Source: Paludibacter sp. (GTDB taxonomy: Bacteria; Bacteroidota; Bacteroidia; Bacteroidales; Paludibacteraceae). Taken from it: a DNA stretch of 24,004 nt. A model generated the notes under the pieces. That model was given only the letters and a program-made list of their open reading frames with translations. It did no database searches and was not told where the DNA came from. Position numbers and translations under genes: made by a program. Shown one piece after another: positions 16,169 to 24,004 of the stretch (positions are counted from its first letter, which is position 1; each line of letters begins with the position of its first letter). The stretch spans positions 1 to 24,004 of the forward strand of contig JAUSNQ010000022.1 of the NCBI GenBank assembly GCA_030655595.1, read 5' to 3'.

Positions 16169-16200
16169 CTTGGTAATAATATTTTCTTATGTTACTTTTG
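16169..16200 (+). promoter_or_regulatory. Candidate promoter for lpd
   Basis: TACTTTTG at 16193-16200 is an exact -7 match and identical to the box before tRNA-Ile2. CTTG at 16169-16172 is a near match to TTTG with a 20-bp spacer. Transcription would start about 20 bp before the lpd ATG, so lpd could be made independently of aceE-aceF, which suits an E3 shared with other complexes. Confidence 0.6.
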
Positions 16201-16227
16201 TGACGCATGTGGTAAAAAAATAAAGAT

Positions 16228-17637
16228 ATGAGTAAAAATATAGTAGTTATCGGGGGTGGCCCCGGTGGATATGCAGCGGCATTTTATGCTTCTGATTTAG
16301 GTATGAATGTTACCCTCGTAGATATGGAAAAAAATCCGGGCGGTGTGTGTTTATACCGTGGATGTATACCTTCCAAGGCACTTTTACATGTAGCTAAGCT
16401 GATTAACGAAAGCAAAGAAGCCAAAAGCTGGGGAATTGATTTCGGTGAACCGAAAATTGATCTGGATAAACTCCGGTCGTACAAAGATAAAGTGGTCAGG
16501 AAACTCACCGGCGGACTTGGATTGCTTTCCAAACAAAGGAATATTAATTATGTGCAGGGACGTGCTTCTTTTATTTCTTCTACCGCTATTGAAGTGAAAA
16601 AAGAAGATGGCAGTTCGGAACAAATAACTTTTGATAAGGCGATTATCGCAACGGGATCAGTCATCGCAACAATTCCTTCTTTGCAAATTGAGAGTAAACG
16701 ATTGCTGAATTCAACTTCAGCCCTTAACCTGCCGGCAATTCCGAAAACCTTATTGGTTGTAGGTGGCGGTTACATCGGACTCGAACTCGGTTCTGTTTAT
16801 GCTGCACTGGGTTCGCAGGTTTCTGTGGTTGAGTTCATGGATCGCTTGCTTCCGGGTGCCGATCAGGATTTGGTTTCGCATCTGCAAAAAAGAATAGCTA
16901 AGTCTTTTGATAAAATCATGCTGCAATCAAAAGTAGTTGAAATCAAAGAAAAGGGAGAGGGACTGGTGGTCAAAATTGAAAACAAAGACAAGCAAATTGA
17001 AGAACATCAGTTTGATTATGTGCTGATGTCGATTGGTCGCAAACCACAAACGACCGGACTGGGTCTTGAAAACACCAAAGTGAAAGTCAACGAGCGGTGT
17101 TGGATCATTACTGATAAATCTCTGAAAACTGACGATGATAGTATTTATGCTATTGGCGATATCGTAGGAGAACCTATGCTGGCGCATAAAGCTTCGCATG
17201 AAGCACGTGTGGCGATTGATGCGATCTCGGGTAAAAAAGTAACTTTTGAACCCCTCGCTATTCCTGCCGTGGTGTTTACCGATCCGGAAATTGCCTGGGC
17301 TGGCATAACTGAGAATCAGGCTGTCGAAAAAGGAATCAAATTCGAAACGGCTAAATTTCCATGGGCAGCGAGTGGTCGTGCTACGACCCTCGACAGAAGT
17401 GACGGCGTTACCAAAATCATTGTTGACCCAGATACAGAACGGGTATTGGGTGTCGGTATCTGCGGTCCTGGGGCTGGCGAACTGATTGCCGAAGCGACGT
17501 TAGCCATCGAAATGGGTGCGACTGTCAAAGACCTGGCGCTGACCATTCATCCGCACCCGACTTTGTCGGAAACTGTGATGGAAGCAGCAGAGTTGTTTTA
17601 CGGACATTCGTCGCATTTGTATAAACCAAATAAATAA
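16228..17637 (+). CDS. lpd: Dihydrolipoyl dehydrogenase (E3)
   Basis: This 469-aa flavoprotein reoxidises dihydrolipoamide on E2 and passes electrons through FAD to NAD. The FAD-binding motif is GGGPGGYAAAFYASDLG (near residues 9-25), the redox disulfide is Cys41/Cys46 in GGVCLYRGCIPSK, the NAD-binding motif is VVGGGYIGLELGSVYAALG, the second FAD segment is IYAIGDIVGEPMLAHKA, and the C-terminal HPHPTLSE carries the His443-Glu448 catalytic pair. Length and domain order are normal. It is the third gene of the PDH cluster, 174 bp after aceF, with its own probable promoter and a strong terminator after it. E3 often also serves 2-oxoglutarate dehydrogenase or the glycine cleavage system; no such genes are in this window. 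Confidence 0.96.
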   Translation: MSKNIVVIGGGPGGYAAAFYASDLGMNVTLVDMEKNPGGVCLYRGCIPSKALLHVAKLINESKEAKSWGIDFGEPKIDLDKLRSYKDKVVRKLTGGLGLLSKQRNINYVQGRASFISSTAIEVKKEDGSSEQITFDKAIIATGSVIATIPSLQIESKRLLNSTSALNLPAIPKTLLVVGGGYIGLELGSVYAALGSQVSVVEFMDRLLPGADQDLVSHLQKRIAKSFDKIMLQSKVVEIKEKGEGLVVKIENKDKQIEEHQFDYVLMSIGRKPQTTGLGLENTKVKVNERCWIITDKSLKTDDDSIYAIGDIVGEPMLAHKASHEARVAIDAISGKKVTFEPLAIPAVVFTDPEIAWAGITENQAVEKGIKFETAKFPWAASGRATTLDRSDGVTKIIVDPDTERVLGVGICGPGAGELIAEATLAIEMGATVKDLALTIHPHPTLSETVMEAAELFYGHSSHLYKPNK

Positions 17638-17654
17638 GGTCTAAGAACAAAAAG

Positions 17655-17703
17655 AAATCCGGAAGCTGATTATGTATTGCATGACAGATTCCGGATTTTT
17701 ATA
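17655..17703 (+). terminator. Rho-independent terminator of the pyruvate dehydrogenase cluster
   Basis: AAATCCGGAA (17655-17664) pairs perfectly with TTCCGGATTT (17689-17698), extended inward by CTG/CAG across one mismatch, and is followed at once by more T. It is 18 bp after the lpd stop. A run of A just before the left arm means it could also end transcription coming from the other direction. Confidence 0.85.
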
Positions 17704-17831
17704 AAATGCTTGTAGGATTTAATATGCATGCAAGCTCTATTGTTTTTTGAACTCTAGCGAGAATATATTTTATGTAAAATAAAATATTTAACATCTTATA
17801 AGTCTAATCAATCATCATAAATATTCATGTT

Positions 17832-18677
17832 ATGAACACAAAAAAGCTCAGTTTATTTATTGTTATTTCTTTATGCGTTGGATTCCTGTCATTTACATCT
17901 GCTCAGGATGTCGTTAAAATTTTGGCAATAGGCAACAGTTTCTCTACCGATGCAGCAGAATCCTATGTCGACGATCTGGCAAAAGCGGATGGTTTGCAAC
18001 TAATTATAGCCAATATGTATATCGGAGGCTGCAGTCTGGAAACACACTGGAAAAATGCTGAAAGAGATTCAGCGGCATATTCATACAGAAAAATTATTAA
18101 CGGAGATACAACTGTTGTAGCCAAACAAAAGTTGAGTACCGCCATGCAGGATGAAGATTGGGATTATATCACTTTTCAACAGGCAAGTCCATATTCCGGT
18201 CTGATTGACTCCTATTTCCCTTATCTGACAAATTTAGTCGCTTATACCCAGCAACTTGCTACCAATCCCGATGTGCAATTTGCTTTCCATCAAACCTGGG
18301 CATATGCCGCTAACTCAACCCACAAAGGATTCAAGAATTACAATAATGATCAGCAGCAAATGTACGAAGCCATCGTAGGTACAGTCAATGCAGCGGTAAA
18401 ACAAGCAGGTATCGACATCGTCATTCCTGCTGGTACAGCCATTCAAAATGGGAGAACAAGTTGTGTTGGAGATCATTTTTGTCGCGATGGGTATCACTTG
18501 AGTCTAGGATTAGGAAGGTTTACGGCAGCCTGTACCTGGTACGAAAAATTATTGAAACGCCCGGTTATTGACAATTCTTTCATCCCTTCGGGAGTAACAC
18601 AGGAAGAAGCGAAAGTGGCTAAGCATGCGGCACATAATGCTGTGAAGCAACCAAACAGGGTTACTCCGATGCCATAA
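17832..18677 (+). CDS. Secreted DUF4886 domain protein (SGNH-like hydrolase)
   Basis: This 281-aa protein has a signal peptide (about 1-25, ending FTSAQ) and then VVKILAIGNSFSTDA, the opening of DUF4886, an SGNH-hydrolase-like family common in Bacteroidota. The expected catalytic residues are present: Ser36 in GNSFS, the Gly pair in IGGCSLETHW as block II, and Asp219-Gly-Tyr-His222 in RDGYHLS as block V. The family is often found near carbohydrate-degradation genes and may deacetylate glycans; the substrate here is unknown. The gene follows the PDH terminator by about 130 bp and is not part of that operon. It ends 7 bp from the stop of a converging GDSL-type hydrolase. I see no clear promoter in the AT-rich upstream gap. 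Confidence 0.85.
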   Translation: MNTKKLSLFIVISLCVGFLSFTSAQDVVKILAIGNSFSTDAAESYVDDLAKADGLQLIIANMYIGGCSLETHWKNAERDSAAYSYRKIINGDTTVVAKQKLSTAMQDEDWDYITFQQASPYSGLIDSYFPYLTNLVAYTQQLATNPDVQFAFHQTWAYAANSTHKGFKNYNNDQQQMYEAIVGTVNAAVKQAGIDIVIPAGTAIQNGRTSCVGDHFCRDGYHLSLGLGRFTAACTWYEKLLKRPVIDNSFIPSGVTQEEAKVAKHAAHNAVKQPNRVTPMP

Positions 18678-18684
18678 TGACTAA

Positions 18685-19440
18685 TTAAAGTATCTTCCGT
18701 ATCGATTTCAATATGATCGGTTCCATGATGGCGTACCCGTTCATATTCGGGTGTACACCATCTGCTGCAATATCGGTCGGCAGTCCGCCACGATCATCGA
18801 CTAAAGCTGCGTAGTAGTCTGCAAAAGGTATTTTGTTGTTTTGCGCATATTCACGAATCATATCATTTAATAACTTGATATCGGCTGCAGGCTCAAGTTC
18901 TTTATTCCAGCGAAATTCGTGAGCTGGAAGAATGGAGCATAAAATAGGTTTTATTTTGTGATATTTCGCCAGTTCACACATCGATTTAATGTTTTGCATG
19001 ATGTGTTTGTGGGTGATGATGCCGTTATTCCGGGCAATGTCGTTTGTGCCTGCCATAATCACCACTATTTTTGGTTTCAAATCAATTACATCTGCCTGAA
19101 ATCGGGTAAGCATGTGACTGGTTGTTTGACCGCCAATCCCTCGTCCTGTAAATCCGTTTTCAATGAAAAACTCTGGATGCAATCTGTACCAACCATCAGT
19201 AATTGAATTGCCCAGAAAAACTACCTTTGCAGGTTTGTGCAAGCTATCGTTCATAGCTTCATAGCGATAAAAACGCGCCCAATCAGTTGCTTGCAACTTT
19301 GCCTTTTCTTTTTCAATAAAATGTTTTTCTAATGCTTTGTATTGCTCAACATTAATTGTAAGTGTTAGTGATTCAATGTCTTGTGCTGTAATAATTAATG
19401 AAATCAATGAAGTTATCAGGAAAATAAAATTCTTTTTCAT
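18685..19440 (-). CDS. Secreted GDSL/SGNH-family lipase/esterase
   Basis: Taking ATG at 19440 gives a 251-aa protein with a clean signal peptide (MKKNFIFLITSLISLIITAQ). A 12-residue longer reading frame exists, but its extra part (starting MIFHHIQTKH) would spoil the signal. All four SGNH blocks are present: VVFLGNSITDGW with Ser79, RGIGGQTTSHML with Gly104, MAGTNDIARNNG with Asn133, and DGVHPNMNGYAIM with Asp227 and His230. It resembles the PAF-acetylhydrolase beta/gamma-like GDSL enzymes that remove acetyl or acyl groups from glycans and lipids. Substrate unknown. It is 189 bp downstream of the alkaline phosphatase on the same strand and converges on the DUF4886 gene. Confidence 0.92.
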   Translation of the reverse strand: MKKNFIFLITSLISLIITAQDIESLTLTINVEQYKALEKHFIEKEKAKLQATDWARFYRYEAMNDSLHKPAKVVFLGNSITDGWYRLHPEFFIENGFTGRGIGGQTTSHMLTRFQADVIDLKPKIVVIMAGTNDIARNNGIITHKHIMQNIKSMCELAKYHKIKPILCSILPAHEFRWNKELEPAADIKLLNDMIREYAQNNKIPFADYYAALVDDRGGLPTDIAADGVHPNMNGYAIMEPIILKSIRKIL

Positions 19441-19541
19441 TTGCTTATGTTTTGTTTGAATATGATGAAAAATCAACTGATTTTTCTAACGCATTAATAA
19501 ATATTGTTTGAACACCTGTTATCGACAGCGGTATTAAACGG

Positions 19542-19549
19542 CAAATTTA
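19542..19549 (-). promoter_or_regulatory. Possible -7 element for the GDSL hydrolase
   Basis: The minus strand reads TAAATTTG followed by C, matching TAnnTTTG, about 100 bp before the start at 19440 and within the gap after the alkaline phosphatase. No -33 TTTG lies at the right distance, and chance matches are frequent in AT-rich DNA. Confidence 0.35.
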
Positions 19550-19629
19550 AGTTTTTATTTTCAATAATTGAAGCGAGCCATTATTTTGAACTCAACCCTG
19601 ATTTGTTCTTTGATACTAAACCATCAAAA

Positions 19630-21036
19630 TCATTGTATCAATTTTTCGATCTTCTTCGGTATGTCAGTATTGAGCATACTGCCCGTAAAATGTTCAGCAC
19701 CTGCACCAATGGCATACACAGGCACTGGTGTGCCTGAATGAGACGTAGTTGACCAGCCAAGTTGGCTCATACGATTCAGAATCCCTACCGCCGCTACAGC
19801 CAATGGTTCATCTTTGGAATACCAGGTAACTACTTGACTTTCATTATGGTCGATGAAGGTTTTTTTGAATTCGGCTTTTAATTTAGTTTCATCTTCACTT
19901 GAAATCGGAATATTTGTCCAGAAACCTAAATTATCTTTTAATATTTGTACAATATCTTCCCACTGAACGGTATTCGGAGTTTGTTTTTTTAATTCACTAA
20001 TCCACGATGTTAATGCTGACAAAGAGATTCTTTGATTAGCCAGCAGTTGCACATGCAGATTTAGATCATAATTTCCCAATCCCAATCCGCCGGTTTCATG
20101 ATCTGAAGTTAAAATAATCAAAGTCTCATTGGGGTGTCTCAGGTAAAAATCATAAGCATGCTGAACACTTTTTGCAAGGTCTATGACTTCTAAAATGACT
20201 GTTGCACCATCATTGGTGTGCGAGGCATGATCAATTCTTCCACCTTCAACAACCAAGATGAATTTACCAGCTTTTTTCTTTTCTAAGTAATTGATAGCTG
20301 TTACTGTCAGATCGGAGAGTGATAGCTCATCAGATTTGCGATCAATAGCGTATGGTAATGATACATACGGAAATGGGTAAATGCGATCTGGAATCAAAAG
20401 GATGTTATTGCCTTTACGTTTGCTTTTGTTGTAATCATCGATTCCTTTAAAAACCTGATATCCATTCTTTTTGAAAACGTCAAGTAAATGTGGATCGTTT
20501 GGATTATTTTTATTGGTATAGGCCTTCAAACCTCCGCCTGCAAGAAAATTAATTTTTGATCTTGCCGCTTGTGTTCCAATGTCATAATACGAATTTCTGT
20601 CTAACGCATGGGCATAAAACGAAGCTGGAGTGCCGTCATCTACACTTGTTGATGTAATCACACCGGTCGACCAGTTTTGTTTTTGAAGTTTATGAATGAT
20701 TGAATATACCGGTTTGTTATCGGGATCGATACCCAGAGCTGTATTGTTGATTCTCACACCGCTCGCAAGAGCTGTTCCTCCTGCCGACGAATCGGTGATG
20801 TAATCTGAGGCAGCGCGTGTATTGACGATGCCGGTAAAAGGAAATCGATCGAAGACCAAATTTGGCGTGTGGTCGGCCACGTTTTTGGATTGAAAAACAA
20901 GTGCTGCTTCAACATGATTGAAATTCAATCCATCTCCAATATAAAAGAAAATGTATTTAGGCGATTGTCCGGTCAGCGTAAAGCTCAAAATCAAAAACAA
21001 TAAACCTGGAATCAGTTTTTTATAGAAAGTTTTCAT
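19630..21036 (-). CDS. Secreted alkaline phosphatase
   Basis: This 468-aa phosphomonoesterase has a signal peptide (about 1-24, ending LTGQ) and the alkaline phosphatase active site: metal-binding Asp35 in FYIGDGLNF, nucleophile Ser83 in ITDSSAGGTAL, Glu264/Asp269/His273 in VEGGRIDHASHTNDG, Asp312/His313 in TSDHETGG, and His433 in TTSHSGTPVPVYAIG. The pattern DSSAGGTAL instead of E. coli DSAASATAW is usual for the Bacillus/Bacteroidota branch. It should act outside the cytoplasm, releasing phosphate from organic phosphates. It lies 57 bp after the EEP-family gene on the same strand and may be the last gene of the nanE-mutase-EEP run. No PHO-box-like repeat was evident. The active site is complete. 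Confidence 0.95.
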   Translation of the reverse strand: MKTFYKKLIPGLLFLILSFTLTGQSPKYIFFYIGDGLNFNHVEAALVFQSKNVADHTPNLVFDRFPFTGIVNTRAASDYITDSSAGGTALASGVRINNTALGIDPDNKPVYSIIHKLQKQNWSTGVITSTSVDDGTPASFYAHALDRNSYYDIGTQAARSKINFLAGGGLKAYTNKNNPNDPHLLDVFKKNGYQVFKGIDDYNKSKRKGNNILLIPDRIYPFPYVSLPYAIDRKSDELSLSDLTVTAINYLEKKKAGKFILVVEGGRIDHASHTNDGATVILEVIDLAKSVQHAYDFYLRHPNETLIILTSDHETGGLGLGNYDLNLHVQLLANQRISLSALTSWISELKKQTPNTVQWEDIVQILKDNLGFWTNIPISSEDETKLKAEFKKTFIDHNESQVVTWYSKDEPLAVAAVGILNRMSQLGWSTTSHSGTPVPVYAIGAGAEHFTGSMLNTDIPKKIEKLIQ

Positions 21037-21093
21037 GATATTTAGTCTTTAATTATGATGAATTCATGTTGTAATGAAATCATCAATCAGAAA

Positions 21094-21927
21094 TTAATAT
21101 TCAAACATTGCCATCACCGGATAGTGATCAGAGATGTAAGGAACACCGTAATCTTTGACGATGGTTTGGTATTGAATAGGTGTAGCATGTCTGTAGAAAA
21201 CATAATCAATGATTTTACCTTCTTGAGCGACCTTAAAGCTGTTGGTAGTTCCCATCGAATCGGTTATCGGAGCCATTACCTGCGAAGATTGCATATAAGT
21301 CAATATTGGCTGTAACAGATCATTTTCAGTCAAAGTATTCAAATCGCCCACAACAAATGTCATCAGGGTATCTCCCGAGATTTCTTGTGCTTTTAGCGCA
21401 ATAAGTTTAGCTGATTCAATGCGGGCTTGTTCACCCCTGTGGTCGAAGTGGGTGTTGAAGACCAGCAATTCCTTTCCGTCTCTTTTGTCCTTCAGGTGCA
21501 CCCAGGTTACTATGCGGTTATATTTCGCATCCCAACCTTTTGAGGCAACTTCAGGAGTTGCGCTAAGCCAGAAAGTCGCAGCACGAAGCAGTACGAATTT
21601 TTCATTTTTGAAGAAAACAGCTGAATATTCATTGTTCTTCATCAAGCTATCGCGACCTTCACCCACGAAAGTATAGGCTGTCAGGGCAGAATCCATGAAA
21701 TTTACCTGATGAATCAGGCCTTCCTGGATGCCAAAAACATCCGGATCTTGATCGTTAATCATATCCACGCAAGCCTGACGGCGGTAAATCCAGTTATTGA
21801 TGCCGTCATTCGGTTCGTCGTAACGAATATTGAATGACATGATGCTTATTTGATTCTTTTTTTCTGAATCATTTGCACAACTGCCAAACAGGCAAAGTGC
21901 AATTATAAAGATGGTTGTTAATTTCAT
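21094..21927 (-). CDS. Endonuclease/exonuclease/phosphatase family lipoprotein
   Basis: This is a 277-aa EEP-fold phosphoesterase with a lipoprotein signal and lipobox ending at Cys17 (LFGSC). The metal and catalytic residues of the DNase I-like fold are all visible: Asn33 in MSFNIRYD, Glu69 in FGIQEG, His160 in FNTHFDH, Asp195 and Asn197 in GDLNT, Asp241 in IDYVF, and Asp267-His268 in SDHYPVMA. The family includes nucleases, sphingomyelinases and inositol-phosphate phosphatases; this compact extracytoplasmic type is common in Bacteroidota, and its substrate cannot be told from sequence. Its ATG overlaps the stop of the mutase gene (ATGA), which implies translational coupling. The neighbouring secreted alkaline phosphatase suggests sequential phosphoester breakdown; this is inference. 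Confidence 0.92.
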   Translation of the reverse strand: MKLTTIFIIALCLFGSCANDSEKKNQISIMSFNIRYDEPNDGINNWIYRRQACVDMINDQDPDVFGIQEGLIHQVNFMDSALTAYTFVGEGRDSLMKNNEYSAVFFKNEKFVLLRAATFWLSATPEVASKGWDAKYNRIVTWVHLKDKRDGKELLVFNTHFDHRGEQARIESAKLIALKAQEISGDTLMTFVVGDLNTLTENDLLQPILTYMQSSQVMAPITDSMGTTNSFKVAQEGKIIDYVFYRHATPIQYQTIVKDYGVPYISDHYPVMAMFEY

Positions 21928-23357
21928 GATTGGATATTTTTAGTTGAAATTTCATTTAAAAATGATTGTCCAAGGTTGAGTAATTCTTGGACCTCTGAAT
22001 CACTGTGTCCTTCTGCATAGTAGCGTATCATATCTTCCGTCTCCGAACTTCTTATCAGTAGCCAGCGACAATCTCCTTCAAACACAAACTTCAAACCGTT
22101 TACTATACCTCGGCTACTTAAGAACGAAATGGTTTTAACTATATTGTAAGTCCCGATTTGTAGTGGTTTGTATTCGAATGCCCAGGGCAATAAGTTGTTT
22201 TTGTCTGATTTGCTGTAGTGCGCGTCAATTCTGTCGTAATAAACTTCGCCCATGTCGGTCTGGCGATCAGCGAGATATGCTGATAGTTTGTTGAATCTCG
22301 ATACAGCGAGCATTTCAAGCAGGAGTAATGAGGAAAAAATGCCATCGCGTTCCGGAATATGCATGCCATAACCGAAACCACCGCTTTCCTCGCCCCCAAA
22401 AGCAATCATTTCCTGTACCATGATGTCGGCGATGTATTTAAAGCCCACCTGAACTTCATGCACCTGAACACCTTCTGTTTCAAAAAATGAACGTATTTTA
22501 TCGGTCACGGAAGATGTTTTGACAATCCCTCCTGATTCCTTTTTAACCCTTTTCAGATAGTCGACCAAGAGTAAGATGGTGTTTTGTGCCGAAAGCCATT
22601 CGCCGTTGTCCAGACACACGCCCATGCGGTCGGCATCACCATCGGTAGCAACCCCGAATGCGAAGTCGCGACGAGATAATTCAGCCATCAAGGGTGCCAG
22701 ATTTTGTTCGATAGGCTCAGCCAATCGTCCGTAAAAACTTTCGGATGGTTCGCCAAAAATGGTTGTAGCGGAACAGTCATGCTTTTGCAGAATGTCTTGC
22801 AAAACATCCGTTCCGGAACCACCCATGCTATCAATCAGCAGAGGAATTCTAGCTTGCCGAATGGCATTGAAATCTATCAAAGATTCAATGTGGCTGATGT
22901 AATCAGGCATCATGTCGATGACAACAACATGCTCATTCGACTTTCGAATGGTAGATTTATAGAGGAGATTTTCAATCTTCCGGGTTTCTTCAGATGAAAA
23001 GGGTCCACCCAGCGATGATTTGAATTTGATGCCGTTGTATGCTGGAGGATTGTGTGAAGCAGTGATCATCACCCCTGCCAGGCAATTTTTGAATTTTGTA
23101 GTAAACGAAAGGACTGGAGTGGGTAATAATTTGTCGGACAAAAGCACCTTAATTCCGTTACCTGATAAAACTTCCGAAAAGATGGATGCGAAAAGCGTAG
23201 AATTTCTGCGCGTATCGTATGCTACGGCAATTTGTTGATTTGCTCCCTGTAGATTTACATAATCTGAAAATGCCTGAGCAACAACGGCGACAGACTCTTC
23301 GTTAATATGAGAATCAAGATATGTTCTCCAACCATCTGTGCCAAAAAATATATTCAT
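21924..23357 (-). CDS. Phosphoglucomutase/phosphomannomutase family protein
   Basis: This 477-aa alpha-D-phosphohexomutase has all four family signatures: FGTDGWR at the N-terminus (5-11), the phosphoserine loop TASHNP with Ser101, the magnesium loop DGDADR (239-244), the sugar-specificity loop GEESGG (322-327) and the phosphate-binding loop RSSETE (436-441). The GEESGG loop is typical of the glucose/mannose phosphate type and argues against a GlmM-type phosphoglucosamine mutase, but specificity is not certain. It starts 3 bp after the nanE stop and its own stop overlaps the EEP start, so it is firmly inside an operon. A mutase next to nanE could interconvert hexose phosphates released downstream of amino-sugar breakdown, or feed sugar nucleotide synthesis. 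Confidence 0.93.
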   Translation of the reverse strand: MNIFFGTDGWRTYLDSHINEESVAVVAQAFSDYVNLQGANQQIAVAYDTRRNSTLFASIFSEVLSGNGIKVLLSDKLLPTPVLSFTTKFKNCLAGVMITASHNPPAYNGIKFKSSLGGPFSSEETRKIENLLYKSTIRKSNEHVVVIDMMPDYISHIESLIDFNAIRQARIPLLIDSMGGSGTDVLQDILQKHDCSATTIFGEPSESFYGRLAEPIEQNLAPLMAELSRRDFAFGVATDGDADRMGVCLDNGEWLSAQNTILLLVDYLKRVKKESGGIVKTSSVTDKIRSFFETEGVQVHEVQVGFKYIADIMVQEMIAFGGEESGGFGYGMHIPERDGIFSSLLLLEMLAVSRFNKLSAYLADRQTDMGEVYYDRIDAHYSKSDKNNLLPWAFEYKPLQIGTYNIVKTISFLSSRGIVNGLKFVFEGDCRWLLIRSSETEDMIRYYAEGHSDSEVQELLNLGQSFLNEISTKNIQS

Positions 23358-23360
23358 AAA

Positions 23361-24004
23361 TTACTCCTTCTTTTTTATTGCCTCAACAAACCATTGTGTT
23401 ATCAAATGTGGGCGGGTAATGGCTGAGCCTACAACAACCGCCCATGCTCCAGCTTCTATAGCCAAAGCTGCTTCTTTAGGTGTGTTGTAACGACCTTCTG
23501 CAAATACCGGACAGTCGGGGAGCAATGCCACGCAACTGCGCAAAACGTCAATTGCCGGACCGTTTTTCCCTTTTGCAGCTGTTTCCGGCGTGTAACCACA
23601 CAAAGTTGTCGATATACAATCAGCACCAGCTTTCCGGCAAGCCACGGCTTCTTCTTCGGTTGAGATGTCAGCCATGATGATAATCTTTCCGAATTTTTCC
23701 TTGATCTTACCGATGTATTCAGGACCTGTTAATCCTCCTTCCCGCAATCGAAATGTACCGTCAACAGCGATGATGTGAGTTCCGGCATCAACTAAGTCAG
23801 CCACATCCTGAAATGTTCCTGTGATGCATACCGTTCCATCAGGGAAATATGCTTTTGTCAGACCGATTACAGGAACATCGGTATGCTTGACGATACTTTT
23901 TGTTTTCTCAATACCGCAGGTTCGAATTCCTGATGACCCTCCCTGAATGGCAGCAATAGCAAAATCAGTCACACCTTTTGGTGAATTAAAAGGAGAATCA
24001 CCTT
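23361..24004 (-). CDS. nanE: N-acetylmannosamine-6-phosphate 2-epimerase, partial
   Basis: The reading frame is open to the right edge, so the N-terminus lies outside the window; about 213 of an expected 225-235 residues are present. A GTG at 23972 lies inside the conserved region and is not the real start, because upstream codons read GDSPFNSPKGV, part of the family's substrate-binding N-terminus. NanE converts ManNAc-6-P to GlcNAc-6-P in sialic acid and ManNAc use. Visible marks are IQGGSSGIR, VIGLTKAYFPDG with the likely catalytic Lys, AVDGTFRLR, MADISTEEEA, and FAEGRYNTP with the likely catalytic Glu, then VVVGSAITRP. The family's usual ITPT is ITGT here. Three base pairs separate it from the mutase gene. 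Other sialic acid genes, if present, would be upstream, beyond the window. Confidence 0.93.
   Translation of the reverse strand, partial: GDSPFNSPKGVTDFAIAAIQGGSSGIRTCGIEKTKSIVKHTDVPVIGLTKAYFPDGTVCITGTFQDVADLVDAGTHIIAVDGTFRLREGGLTGPEYIGKIKEKFGKIIIMADISTEEEAVACRKAGADCISTTLCGYTPETAAKGKNGPAIDVLRSCVALLPDCPVFAEGRYNTPKEAALAIEAGAWAVVVGSAITRPHLITQWFVEAIKKKE

Noticed and set aside
17767..17780. ATTTTA-TG-TAAAAT palindrome upstream of the DUF4886 gene
   Set aside because: It is made only of A and T around a TG centre in low-complexity AT-rich DNA; not distinguishable from chance.
19441..19476. Longer start for the GDSL hydrolase (12 extra residues)
   Set aside because: The extension is polar and His/Lys-rich and would precede a clean signal peptide that starts at ATG 19440.
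23361..23972. nanE as a complete 203-aa gene starting at GTG 23972
   Set aside because: The frame stays open to the window edge and the upstream codons encode the family's conserved SPFN region, so the gene is cut by the window, not naturally short.

Overview
The window looks like chromosome from a Bacteroidota bacterium, most likely order Bacteroidales or a close relative. The evidence is direct: families largely confined to that phylum (DUF4837 lipoprotein, a DUF6427-like membrane protein, a 'xanthan lyase'-type protein with a Golvesin/Xly-like domain, secreted DUF4886), no Shine-Dalgarno sequences that decide starts, and promoters of the Bacteroidota form TTTG-N19-TAnnTTTG. I cannot name the genus. 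No CRISPR array, phage, transposase or rRNA gene is visible.

Layout. (1) 1-5355, minus strand: a promoter at about 5350 reads into a secreted amidase-like protein, a DUF4837 lipoprotein, pdxA (vitamin B6 synthesis) and the start of an ECF sigma factor cut by the left edge; spacings are 18, 18 and 33 bp, as in an operon. (2) 5407-8977, minus: M3 metallopeptidase lipoprotein, a DUF6427-like membrane protein and a YqaA/DedA-like membrane protein, tightly packed behind a promoter at about 8973. (3) 8996-10653, minus: HAD hydrolase and ribF (FMN/FAD synthesis). (4) 10604-11822, plus: tRNA-Ile2 (anticodon CAT) with a textbook promoter, an AT-rich 406-bp gap, and an orphan 198-aa membrane protein with a sorting-signal-like C-terminus. 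(5) 11896-17703, plus: a complete pyruvate dehydrogenase complex, aceE (homodimeric E1), aceF (E2) and lpd (E3). Each upstream or intergenic gap carries a different perfect inverted repeat; lpd has its own promoter and the cluster ends in a strong terminator. (6) 17832-19440: two unrelated SGNH-fold secreted hydrolases facing each other, 7 bp apart. (7) 19630-24004, minus: nanE (cut by the right edge), a phosphohexomutase, a secreted endonuclease/exonuclease/phosphatase-family lipoprotein and a secreted alkaline phosphatase; nanE-mutase-EEP is a tight, translationally coupled run.

How the genes fit together: blocks 1-3 are housekeeping (cofactors, envelope, peptide turnover). Block 5 converts pyruvate to acetyl-CoA. 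Block 7 suggests salvage of phosphorylated or amino-sugar substrates, with secreted phosphatases outside and ManNAc-6-P epimerase plus a mutase inside; this is inference. The least explained items are the 198-aa orphan, the split amidase domain, the repeats in the pdh cluster, and an unusual D-arm in the tRNA.
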